Source: Phycisphaerae bacterium (lineage in GTDB: Bacteria > Planctomycetota > Phycisphaerae > UBA1845 > PWPN01). Taken from it: a stretch of DNA of 64,000 nt. Numbering within the stretch: the first letter of the stretch is position 1; every line of letters starts with the position of its first letter. The stretch is from NCBI GenBank assembly GCA_012719955.1, contig JAAXZI010000186.1:1-64000 (forward strand). The letters run 5' to 3'. Below, piece after piece: positions 17,001-24,597 of this stretch. The notes beneath the pieces were generated by a model. That model was not told where the DNA came from, ran no database searches, and saw nothing but the letters and a program-made list of their open reading frames with translations. The position numbers and the translations under genes are program-made.

Positions 17001-20000
17001 GAAACTCTGCCGATGGGCGACGACCGCAAGTCCAGCGACGGGCTGCGCATCATTGACGGGGGAGACGGCTGCGCCCACACGCGCGCCCAGCGCGATGATA
17101 TCCAGGTGGTGGGCGGGGATTGCGCCACCGGCGGGCTGGACGGCGTCGTCATCCTGGCCGGCCCGGACGGCGTCATCAATACCGTACCGTCCGGAGACGA
17201 CCAGCTCACCACGGTATCCGGCTACGGAACCGAAATGACCGGCAAGTGCGACGGCAAAACCACGAACATGAAGCAGATCATCGAGCCGTTCTTTGGTGGG
17301 AACGGCATCGCCAACACCCTGCCTCGAGCCGGTTCGGACGACGTGGCCCACTTCGCCCCCGGGGACCCGGTCTCACCCGGGGCGGTGATCATCGATGCGG
17401 GCCCGGACGGCATCCTCCAGACCCGGCCGATCGGAGATGAGATTCTCTGGGGCCCCGGCTGCCTGTGCGAAACGGACGACCACTGCCCCGGCGAGGGCAC
17501 CTGCCGGAAGGTCGAGCGGCTCGTCCGCGTGAAGGGCGTCCAGAACGTGCCGGAGGAAGCCCGCCTGTGGGTGGTCATCACGCCCCAGGACGTGAACGCC
17601 GGCATTGACTTCGACGCGCTGCCGCTCCAGGCCGGCCGGACCTACTCGCTGGCCTTCGTGCAAGACCAGGACATGGACGGCCTCTACGACCGGGAGGAGT
17701 TCCTCTATGGCAGCTCGGACCGGGACGACAACACCGACGGCTGCCCGCTGGGAGACGGAGCCCCCGGTTGCGACACCACCAAGTTCGATTTTGACACCGT
17801 GCGGGACTTCGAGGAGGTCAAGACCGGCTGGCAGGTCCAGGTGGTGGGCCAAGCGAGCTATCCGGTCTTTTCGAACCCTGTCCTACCCGACACCGACGCG
17901 GACAACCTGTTTGACGACCAGGAACGCCAGATGGGGACCGATCCGGCCAAGCGCGATACGGACGGCGACGGCATCAGCGACCACGCGGAGGTGACCGGCT
18001 ACCAGATCTTCAGCCGCGACGGCCGGCTCATCCGCAATGTGGTGCCCTACCAGTCGGCGATGATCGTCCCCGGCCCCAACGGGCAACTGGACACCAGCGG
18101 ACTGGTGGGCGACGACGAGCTGGGACAGGACCCCACGATGCGCCCCATCATCACGCCGGGCCCCAACGGAATTCTGGACAGCCTGCCGGAAGGCGACGAC
18201 CTGATCGAAGGAACCTTCGTGATTCTGGATGGCGGAAACGGCATCCCCGAAACCGTAGCCAGCGTCAATGACGTGCAGGTCGGCCCCTCCCCGGTGGCCA
18301 CGAGGACCGTCACCGTAACCTTCGTGGATTACCAGCCGGGCGGCAATGCCTGCGACGGCAGCGACAAGGGCGAGTTCCGCTTTGACCTGCGCGTTCGCAA
18401 GGGCGTGGAAACGCTGCTCGGGCAGCACACGGAGAAGGCGGTCATCGACCGGTTCGAAACGCATTTCTTCGGCGGATATATCCGCGACAACGGCAACGGC
18501 GTCGCGAATACCGTCGCGGCCGGCGACGACGTGCAGGTCGTCCCGGTAAACAGCCCGGTGAGCGTCGGCGGGATCGTGATTGCCCCAGGCCCCAACGGCA
18601 AGCTGGATACGACCCAGACCGGCGGCGACGATGTGATCGTGCAACCCACCGCACGATACAGCGTGCCCATCGGATTGACCGACACGCTGGCCATCAGCGC
18701 TTCCATCCTGGAGGACGACCCCGTCTGCGATGCGAACACGCGCAGCGTCATCATCGAGCCGGCCACGGGCGGCAACCAGCGAGTCGATACGCTGGCGCTG
18801 GGCGACGACGTGCAGCTCATCCCCTTCGGCAACCCGGTCGCGGCCGCCGAGACCATCATTCGATCGTGCCCGGGCAACACCAACGGCACACTGGACAGCA
18901 TCGCGGCCAGTCCGGGGCTGTGCGAAGCGGTTATCACGGCGGGCCCCAACGGGGTGGCCGATACCTTGGTCAATCCGGCCAGCGACGACGTGCAGGTCGT
19001 CGCCCACGGCACAGACGGGCTGGCTGCCGGTACGGTGGTCATCAGCCCCGGCCCGAACGGGCGGATTGATACCGCCGCCGCGGGTGACGACGACACGCCG
19101 GGGGCCACGCTGCCCTGCGAGCCCGTGATCATGGAGCCGGCCACGGGCGGCAACGGCACGGCCGACACGATGGCCACGGGTGACGACATCCAGGTAGTGG
19201 CCCCCTCGACGGCGGTCGCGCCGGGAACGGTGCTGATCCGGCCGGGCCCGAACGGAGTCATCGACACAATCCCTACCGGCGACGACGTCAAACCCGATCC
19301 GCTCAGTGTGCCCCTGGCCGCCGGCTGCTCGGCGTGCCCATCCGGGCAGTGCGGAACCGAGTGCAGCGTCTGCCCGTCCAACGCCTGCTTCGGCGACGAT
19401 ATCGTGTTGACCCGGGCGGAGGGCGATTCGTGCGAGGACGGCTGGCTCTCGGCCAATCCGCATGACCTGTGCCCTTGCGGGCAGTGCCGGCAGTTCGATT
19501 CGACGCCGACGCCTTCGACCTTCGACCACTGGGCGCCGCAGGCGATCACCTTCGATATCGCCGCCCTGGCGGCGCTGCCCCCCGACGGGACCATCGTCAC
19601 CTTCGAGGCCGGGCCGGGCTGCTTCTCCTCGGCGAAGCTGCGTGTGCGGGTGGAGGTCACCTCCGGCGCGTTCGTGACGCCGGGCGCCGTCCTGGTCCGG
19701 GCCGGGGCGGATGGCGTGCTAGACACCATCCCCTTCGGAGATGACGTGATCGGCGTGCCGCACAAAGCCCTGTACGCGACCAACCCCCTGGACCGCGACA
19801 CGGATGGCGATACGCTCTTCGATGGCGCCGAACAGATCCTGGGGGCCAACCCCAACGACGCCATGGACGCCCAGCGATTCCGGGACAACGATCTCGACGG
19901 GCTGCCCAACGGAGTGGAAACCGACGGGTGGATCCTGGCCTACGTGGATTCCACGGGCGCACTCCAGTGCCTCACCGAGACCGGCACCATGCTGGTGACC

Positions 20001-20945
20001 GACGAGTCCAACCCGCCGCCTCAGTGCCGGGTGGTCAGGTCCGACCCGTTTGAGCCGGACAGCGATTTCGACGGCCTGCCGGACCTGCTCGAATACATCA
20101 TCCGGTCCGATCCGAGCAATCCGGACACCGACGGCGACGGATTGCTGGATTACGACGAATTCGATCCCAACTCGCGCTTCAGCATCCCCGTGCTGAAACT
20201 GCGGGAATTCCAGCGGCTGTGTGCGCAGGCCAGTCGCTGCGAGTTTACCCCGTCCGAGTCTGCTTACGGCCTGAGCATCGTGCTGGCCGACACCGACCAG
20301 GACGGGCGCACCGACCGCGAGGAGATCGAGGAGTATTGGATCATTGCGCCGTGCGTTACCCAGCAGGGCGGCACCCAGCAGCCAGGCCTGCCACGGAAGG
20401 TCTTCTCCAGCCCGGTCGATGCGGACTTCGACCTCGACGGCCTGCCCGACGGACTGGAGAAAGCGATGTTCCTCGATCCGGCCAATCCTGACACGGACGG
20501 CGATGGCGTGGTGGATTCGTTAGATCCCGCGCCGGACGGCTGCGGAAAGCGGGTCACGATCACGCTCCAGTCGTACTCGGTCCAGGATGACTGCGAGGGT
20601 TCCGGCGACGGAGAGTTCCGATTCCGCCTGTGGATCGCGCATCCGGACGGGACAATGAAGTACTTTAACCAGAACGCCGACAACCTGGACGACAACGAGA
20701 CCCATTACTTCCCGACCACGTTCACGACCACGTTCTCGATCCGGCCGGGCCAGACGTTCAGGATCGGTGGACACGTATTCGAGGAGGACGACAGCAGCGG
20801 AGACGAAGACTGGTACTTCAGCCGCACCTATGACTTCAACGTGGTCACCGGCCAGCAGACCATCAAGCCCAACTATGGCGAGGCTGACGATGGATGCTTC
20901 GATGATCATACGTTCACCTTGCAGTTTACCGTGGGGCAGCTATGA
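14031..20945 (+). CDS. Giant lipoprotein with Ig-like domains, calcium repeats and GPNG-GDD repeats
   Basis: A 2304-residue lipoprotein. The signal peptide ends in the lipobox LGGC (Cys23), so it is membrane-anchored. Residues about 40-520 hold SbsA/Big_5-like Ig domains with a first repeat unit inside the last one. Residues 523-650 are thrombospondin type-3-like calcium motifs of the form DxDGDG-xxD-xxE, like those of anthrax protective antigen. Residues about 665-780 are Ser/Thr/Gln/Glu-rich with alternating hydrophobics, followed by a beta-rich region to about 910. From about 942 to 1754, and once near 1892, runs a repeat with core GPNGxxDTxxxGDD (about 19 units counting divergent ones and the unit near 405-460). 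The C-terminus has further DxDGDG motifs and a final beta domain repeated in part earlier (FVDYQPGGNACDGSDKGEFRF and TLQSYSVQDDCEGSGDGEFRF). Its function is unknown; surface adhesion or an extracellular assembly role is inference. Confidence 0.9.
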   Translation: MKRIDFLALCAGLGAAVLFLGGCGGELTPGDDDTSQDVSTEPVLKVEQAVAVSRHYVEVIFSRSVGPEAAVTGYYLITDPDARVLPVLSARIMGDGTRVLLTTGEQEEVEYRLAVNLAAITVRTARLTSTQAVFFRGSPAQEPYVISAIALSPTSVLVSYSGPMDSNLQVAANYEIANPDLDVLDVTVSTTKTSVVLMTSEQEDVDYTLRVTNVTSNNGSKLLNPTRNTVSFNGIAPDEPPEIVSAAATNASTVLVNFNKPLADEAADPARFSISPGGVVTAARMGRFNTQVELTTLPLVAGRTYTLTVTGIKDRGGTPIAPPGGPNDPDCHCQATFTYEGPTGAADLPPRVVGAASQGNTSVIIVFSKPMGDSALNPANYFIVQENVHGEVGTLLVLGPQKIVDGGNAVAESEAAAGSDDVQVAAPGSAVAVKGTVITTGPDRVLQTTPGGDDTLEATPRFAGSDRTAVILTTSSQNEVTYRIRAVGIKDLAGNELAPPTPFVDPNSAVFPGTPPSANSLVDSDGDGIPDHIELRGYVVTVVNGNGQAVAIEVTSDPTQVDSDLDGLDDLVEKQINTNPRTPDTDGDGVSDYDEFNVYYTSPLHQDTDADGLDDNLEIYFFKTSGLLDDTDGDGLLDGDEIIAGNRNPRIADLPQPAISIGEMALRLDTRFAYTDTEGVSQTIEQTNTATLTQSEQRTFSTSDTETMQHVIEAGFEGGLDQGAGTAKGSIQYSFTYETSFSVSQESVSATQNEYQESLSTSVQRDITKEVTRSVENAAIDLVVTLSNFGDIPFTMSNLEVTALLQDPFNRRRLLPVASLLPASQLAQGDFEVFLGPFIQERGPFIFKSTEVFPSLVEDLMKNPRGLIFKVANFDVVDEQGRNFAFISQLVNDRTAGLIIDYGNGQVDRYRVATNSTFDDQGRPRGITMAYALQDILGLQKNGPHDAITVGPNGCAETFAVGDDIQVVQPICYPVAPGETIIEAGPNGVLETLPMGDDRKSSDGLRIIDGGDGCAHTRAQRDDIQVVGGDCATGGLDGVVILAGPDGVINTVPSGDDQLTTVSGYGTEMTGKCDGKTTNMKQIIEPFFGGNGIANTLPRAGSDDVAHFAPGDPVSPGAVIIDAGPDGILQTRPIGDEILWGPGCLCETDDHCPGEGTCRKVERLVRVKGVQNVPEEARLWVVITPQDVNAGIDFDALPLQAGRTYSLAFVQDQDMDGLYDREEFLYGSSDRDDNTDGCPLGDGAPGCDTTKFDFDTVRDFEEVKTGWQVQVVGQASYPVFSNPVLPDTDADNLFDDQERQMGTDPAKRDTDGDGISDHAEVTGYQIFSRDGRLIRNVVPYQSAMIVPGPNGQLDTSGLVGDDELGQDPTMRPIITPGPNGILDSLPEGDDLIEGTFVILDGGNGIPETVASVNDVQVGPSPVATRTVTVTFVDYQPGGNACDGSDKGEFRFDLRVRKGVETLLGQHTEKAVIDRFETHFFGGYIRDNGNGVANTVAAGDDVQVVPVNSPVSVGGIVIAPGPNGKLDTTQTGGDDVIVQPTARYSVPIGLTDTLAISASILEDDPVCDANTRSVIIEPATGGNQRVDTLALGDDVQLIPFGNPVAAAETIIRSCPGNTNGTLDSIAASPGLCEAVITAGPNGVADTLVNPASDDVQVVAHGTDGLAAGTVVISPGPNGRIDTAAAGDDDTPGATLPCEPVIMEPATGGNGTADTMATGDDIQVVAPSTAVAPGTVLIRPGPNGVIDTIPTGDDVKPDPLSVPLAAGCSACPSGQCGTECSVCPSNACFGDDIVLTRAEGDSCEDGWLSANPHDLCPCGQCRQFDSTPTPSTFDHWAPQAITFDIAALAALPPDGTIVTFEAGPGCFSSAKLRVRVEVTSGAFVTPGAVLVRAGADGVLDTIPFGDDVIGVPHKALYATNPLDRDTDGDTLFDGAEQILGANPNDAMDAQRFRDNDLDGLPNGVETDGWILAYVDSTGALQCLTETGTMLVTDESNPPPQCRVVRSDPFEPDSDFDGLPDLLEYIIRSDPSNPDTDGDGLLDYDEFDPNSRFSIPVLKLREFQRLCAQASRCEFTPSESAYGLSIVLADTDQDGRTDREEIEEYWIIAPCVTQQGGTQQPGLPRKVFSSPVDADFDLDGLPDGLEKAMFLDPANPDTDGDGVVDSLDPAPDGCGKRVTITLQSYSVQDDCEGSGDGEFRFRLWIAHPDGTMKYFNQNADNLDDNETHYFPTTFTTTFSIRPGQTFRIGGHVFEEDDSSGDEDWYFSRTYDFNVVTGQQTIKPNYGEADDGCFDDHTFTLQFTVGQL

Positions 20946-21097
20946 GCAATTGCCCGCACGTGTAAGACCTGTGCTCAACCCCCCTTCTGCGAAGCAACAC
21001 CCGGCTCGGCGGGTCATCCCCGCCGGGCCGGGCCTCTTGGTAGTCCGCAGACTCACCAACGTCCAGATGACTGATGGGCAACCCACAGGGCAACCAT

Positions 21098-21160
21098 TAG
21101 ACATTGGTCATTGGTGCCTGGTCATTCTTTAGACATTAGACATTCAGTCATTAGTCATTC
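21098..21160. repeat. Imperfect heptanucleotide tandem repeat (TTAGACA/TTAGTCA/TTGGTCA)
   Basis: A stretch of variant 7-mers, with TTAGACA seen three times and TTAGTCA and TTGGTCA once each, interspersed with 8-base variants. It overlaps the last codons and the stop (TAA, 21151-21153) of the convergent dehydrogenase gene, which ends Asn-Asp-stop inside the repeat. It resembles the heptanucleotide STRR repeats known from cyanobacteria. Confidence 0.7.
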
Positions 21161-22314
21161 TCTCCCACCCTGCCTTCCGGTACCTCCGAAGCGGGCGCCT
21201 TGTAGCTGATTCGATAGATGACCCCGGCCTTATCGTCCGAGACCAGCAGGCTGCCGTCGGGGGCGACCTGGACATCCACCGGGCGGCCCCAGGCTTCGCG
21301 GCCCTGGAGCCAGCCGGTGGCGAAGGGCTCATAACGCACGGCCCTGTTGCCCTCCAGACGCACCAGCGTGACGCGGTAGCCGACCGGGACCGTGCGGTTC
21401 CACGAGCCGTGCTCGGCGATGAAGATCTGGTTCTGAAATTCCTTGGGGAACATCTTGCCGGTGTAGAAGCGCATGCCCAACGCGGCGACGTGGGCGGGCA
21501 ATTCGAGTACCGGCGGGGTGAATTGCGAGCAGTCTTTGCCCCGGCCGAACTCGGGATCGGGGTTGCCCTTGCCGTAGCAGGCCGGATAGCCGAAGTGCAT
21601 GCCGGGCCTGGGCGCGTGGTTCAACTCGTCGGGCGGTAGATCGTCGCCAAGCCAGTCCCGGCCATTTTCGGTGAACCACAGCTCCCGGGTCTTCGGGTGC
21701 CAGTCGAAGCCGACGGTGTTGCGGATGCCCTCGGCGAAAATCTCCGGCTGGCCGCCTTTGTCGGGGTCGAGGCGGGTGATGGTGGCGTAGATGCGTTCAC
21801 GGCGGACACAGATATTGCAGGGCGCTCCGACGGGGACGTAAAGCAGGCCATCGGGCCCGAAGGCGATAAACTTCCAGCCGTGATGGGCATCAGAGGGGAA
21901 GTCACGGCTGATCACCTTGGGGCGCGGCGGGGCATCGAGATGCTTTTCGATGTTGTCGAAGCGGAGCAGGCGGCTGATCTCCTGGACGTAGAGATGGCCG
22001 TCTTTGAAGGCCACGCCGTTGGGTTCGTTCAGGCCGGTGGCGAGGGTGTAGACGACATCGCCCACGCCGTCACGGTCCCGGTCAACGACCGCGTAAACCT
22101 TGCCCTCCTTGCGGGTGCCGACGAAGAGGGTGCCCTCCTTGCCGAAGGTCATCGAGCGCGCGCCGTCCAGGCGGCGGGAATAGATCTCGATGCGGAAGCC
22201 TTCCGGCAGACGAATGCGCGACAAGGGCAAGGCCGGCTGGGCGATGGCCGGGGCAACAGAGAGGACAAACAGGGAGAGGGTCCACCACGCGGGAGTTGCG
22301 GCGCGCTGGTTCAT
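21151..22314 (-). CDS. PQQ-dependent sugar dehydrogenase (glucose/sorbosone dehydrogenase family), secreted
   Basis: A 387-residue protein. A signal peptide (SLFVLSVAPAIAQPA) is followed by the six-bladed propeller of the soluble glucose / sorbosone dehydrogenase family: RLPEGFRIEIYSRRLDGARS, GTLFVGTRKEGKVYAV, HHGWKFIAFGPDGLLYVPVG, ELWFTENGRDWLGDD and FIAEHGSWNRT. Such enzymes oxidise aldoses with pyrroloquinoline quinone, although many distant members have no proven substrate. The ATG at 22314 has a strong AGGAGG site eight bases upstream. The gene converges on the giant lipoprotein, and its stop lies inside a heptanucleotide repeat. Confidence 0.88.
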   Translation of the reverse strand: MNQRAATPAWWTLSLFVLSVAPAIAQPALPLSRIRLPEGFRIEIYSRRLDGARSMTFGKEGTLFVGTRKEGKVYAVVDRDRDGVGDVVYTLATGLNEPNGVAFKDGHLYVQEISRLLRFDNIEKHLDAPPRPKVISRDFPSDAHHGWKFIAFGPDGLLYVPVGAPCNICVRRERIYATITRLDPDKGGQPEIFAEGIRNTVGFDWHPKTRELWFTENGRDWLGDDLPPDELNHAPRPGMHFGYPACYGKGNPDPEFGRGKDCSQFTPPVLELPAHVAALGMRFYTGKMFPKEFQNQIFIAEHGSWNRTVPVGYRVTLVRLEGNRAVRYEPFATGWLQGREAWGRPVDVQVAPDGSLLVSDDKAGVIYRISYKAPASEVPEGRVGEND

Positions 22315-22960
22315 GGAAGTTCCTCCTATCCACCATGACTGTATGCACCCCAGAATACGCGGGATACAGCCACGATTGGACGAAGCCGCGCGCATGCGCC
22401 CCCTCGACGATCGCCGGAGGCATCACCCGCGGATGTTGGCCGGAGGCAGGCAACCGTCTATGGGCAGCCGGGTCGGGGGCTCCAGGCCTCCGCCCCCGGG
22501 CCTGTCGCGGCAAAGGTCACCATGTCGGCCGAGGCAACTGGGGCACAGAACCCGATTACCGCCAGCAGCACGAACTCCCACGCCTTCCCCTACTCATGCC
22601 CGAGACCCTCCGGTTGGACTGTGTCGGAAAAATCCCGATTTTCCTGACGCAGCCAATTGCGATAAGAATTAACGTATCTATATAAGCCTATCAGGAAATA
22701 GGTCAGTATAAGTGAGCCGGGAATCTAATACTTTGCCAACAAAAGCTTTATCGAGCTTATGAAAGGTCTTTAGCGCACGCCGACGTATTTTGAGGTATAC
22801 TTTTCATGGAGCGCCGCTTGGGCATTCACCGGCGAGCGCGACGGCTGGCGGATCCAACCGCCGCATATCGCCAGGGTACCGCCGACAGCCTTTCAGCAGT
22901 AGCAGTTCTTGAGCTTCCGCCCAGGCGCTTTCGCTCCCATTCAGCCGGAGGAGGTGCATC
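22315..22960. other. Divergent promoter region with an AT-rich core
   Basis: About 650 bases between the minus-strand dehydrogenase and the plus-strand kinase-like gene. The part 22640-22805 is clearly AT-richer than its surroundings and contains possible promoter elements, for example TTGCGA (22657) with TATATA 16 bases downstream, and TATACT at 22796-22801. An inverted pair CCTAT/ATAGG lies near 22690. Short frames inside it have no ribosome site. The assignments are tentative. Confidence 0.4.
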
Positions 22961-23668
22961 GTGGCAGCCAAAGTCTGTTTCGAAGACCGGGGCCTCGGCC
23001 GGGCCGTAGAGAAACAGCTCCGCCGATGGGAAATCGCCTGCAGCCAGAACCCCGGGGCAGAGTCCCGGAATGGAGATCCGGTTTACAGCTACGTTGCCAT
23101 GTCCAATGAGGTTGGGGCCGGGGGTGATGAGATCGCCGCCCTGCTTGGATCCCGGCTGGGCTGGCCGGTGTTCGATAAAGAGATCCTGCAGGAGATGGCC
23201 CGCAATGACGAGGTCCGCGCGCGGCTATATAAATCCATGGACGAGCGCGATCTGGGCTGGTTCGAGGAGACCTTCCGGGCCCTGATGCAGCAGGAGTTTT
23301 GCCGAAACGATTACTTCTCCCGGCTGACCGAGACGGTACTGTGCCTGGCTCGCCAGGGACCGGCTATTTTCCTGGGCCGGGGGGTGGACCTGATCCTGCC
23401 GGCTGAGCAGGGTCTGCGGGTGAAAGTGATCGCGTCGCGCTGGCGACGGGTGGAGAATTTCGCCCGGCGAGCCAAGGTTTCAATACAAGAGGCCGCGGCC
23501 CAGATCGAGCGCATTGAGCAGGAGCGGCGCGATTTCTTCCGCCGGTTTTTCCATGCCGAGGCGGAGGATTCGACGCGCTTCGACCTGCTGATCAACGTCG
23601 AGCGGTTCAGCGCGCAAGAGGCGACAGAGCTGATCTGCCTGGCGATGAAGGCGCGTTTGGAAGTCTGA
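22961..23668 (+). CDS. Cytidylate kinase-like family protein
   Basis: A 235-residue protein of the cytidylate-kinase-2 type. The usual P-loop region is divergent (SNEVGAGGDEIA, about 48-59), with no classical GKS/T. It is followed by the conserved FDKEILQEMAR, GPAIFLGRGVDLIL, and the lid-like Arg-rich RWRRVENFARR with QERRDFFRRFF. The family transfers phosphate to nucleotides or related small molecules. Without a standard Walker A, activity on CMP is uncertain. The start is a GTG preceded by GGAGGAGGTG, a very strong site. Its stop abuts a REP-like tract. Confidence 0.85.
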   Translation: MAAKVCFEDRGLGRAVEKQLRRWEIACSQNPGAESRNGDPVYSYVAMSNEVGAGGDEIAALLGSRLGWPVFDKEILQEMARNDEVRARLYKSMDERDLGWFEETFRALMQQEFCRNDYFSRLTETVLCLARQGPAIFLGRGVDLILPAEQGLRVKVIASRWRRVENFARRAKVSIQEAAAQIERIEQERRDFFRRFFHAEAEDSTRFDLLINVERFSAQEATELICLAMKARLEV

Positions 23669-23715
23669 TGCCCGCCCTTTGCGAGCTTAAAGCCTTGCGC
23701 TTCGGCCCTTGAAGT

Positions 23716-23845
23716 GGGCGGGATAGCCACCCCTCTGCAGTGTCCTTTTTAAGGCGGGCAAGATGCCCGCCCTCCGACAACGTTCTTGAGGCGGGCAAGA
23801 TGCCCATACCCCGACAGTGTCCTTGAGGCGAGCAAGATGCCTGCC
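23716..23845. repeat. Tandem REP-like palindromes, 37-bp period
   Basis: Four units at exact 37-base spacing (starts 23716, 23753, 23790, 23827). The second unit is the perfect core GGCGGGCAAGATGCCCGCC; the first and last are degenerate and the third is truncated on one side. The connecting sequence ends in variants of GACAGTGTCCTTGA. A half-core (GATGCCCGCCC) overlaps the kinase stop at 23668. It is a REP/BIME-type array, not CRISPR, because the linkers are also repeated. A diverged element of the same family follows at 23872-23905. Confidence 0.85.
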
Positions 23846-24024
23846 CACCGGCAGGGGTGGCCGGCCTTGCACGGGCGGTATCCTGGCCGCCTGATTCGCC
23901 GCGAAACAGGTGCACTGGACGCACCACGAAAACTTTCAGGACTCTTCAACAAACAACAGACGTTCTCGCGACCTCCCGAGAGGGGGAGCCGCTGACTCGG
24001 CTTTTTGTAATAAGGAGTGTGGTC

Positions 24025-24483
24025 ATGAACCTGATGGAACTGCTCGAGCGCGAGCGAATCCCGTATTCGCTGGACGAGCATGCGGAAGCGGGCACGGCCA
24101 TCGCCCTGGCGGTAGCCGAGCACGTACCCGGGCACCAGGTGATCAAGCCGGTGGTGGTGGAGGCGGACGGGATCATGGTGATGTGCGCCTTGCCCGCGGA
24201 CCGGCGGGTGGACATGAGCACGCTGCGCTCCATCCTCGGAGCCCGACAGCTACGGCTGGTCAACGAGGAGGAGCTCGCGGAGCTGTGTCCGGACTGCGAG
24301 CTGGGGGCGGAGGCGCCCATTGGCCGGTTGTACGGCATGGACACGCTGTTGGATGAATCCGTGCTGGACGAGGATATGGTGATCTTCCAGGCAGGGACGC
24401 ACCACACGGCCGTACGCATGAGCCGCGACGATTTCCAGCGTCTGGCCAACGCCCGTATCGTGAGCTTCAGCCGGCCGGACTGA
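24025..24483 (+). CDS. YbaK/ProX-type aminoacyl-tRNA deacylase-like protein
   Basis: A 152-residue cytoplasmic protein. It begins MNLMELLERERIPYSLDEHA, typical of the YbaK/EbsC fold, then carries a Lys in HQVIKPVVVEADGIMVMCAL and GARQLRLVNEEELAELCP. These editing domains clear mischarged tRNA (for example Cys-tRNA-Pro). The GLRP/Gly loop and the G-x-h-x-P region are altered (GAEAPIGRLYGM), so the substrate is not certain. TAATAAGGAG gives a good ribosome site for the ATG at 24025. It lies downstream of the REP array and converges on the sugar transferase. Confidence 0.85.
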   Translation: MNLMELLERERIPYSLDEHAEAGTAIALAVAEHVPGHQVIKPVVVEADGIMVMCALPADRRVDMSTLRSILGARQLRLVNEEELAELCPDCELGAEAPIGRLYGMDTLLDESVLDEDMVIFQAGTHHTAVRMSRDDFQRLANARIVSFSRPD

Positions 24484-24531
24484 GCCGGCGACGACGGGAC
24501 GGAGAATATGGGAGAGGGGCAGGAGAGGCAT

Positions 24532-24579
24532 GATGAAGGATAAGCCCGGGGGCGTGCCGGCCCTTGTTCATCCTTCATC
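24532..24579. terminator. Inverted repeat between convergent genes, possible bidirectional terminator
   Basis: The 10-bp arms GATGAAGGAT and ATCCTTCATC (24532-24541, 24570-24579) enclose a GC-rich loop with more internal pairing. It lies between the YbaK-like gene and the convergent sugar transferase. There is no U-run, so it would be an atypical terminator. Confidence 0.4.
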
Positions 24580-24597
24580 GCCTGGCGCTCATGGTTT

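Noticed and set aside
14031..20945. PEP-CTERM sorting signal in the giant protein
   Set aside because: The C-terminus ends with a beta domain and a short hydrophilic tail; no PEP motif or membrane anchor.
23716..23845. Possible CRISPR array
   Set aside because: The 37-bp units carry repeated linkers and imperfect palindromes instead of unique spacers; no cas genes are near.
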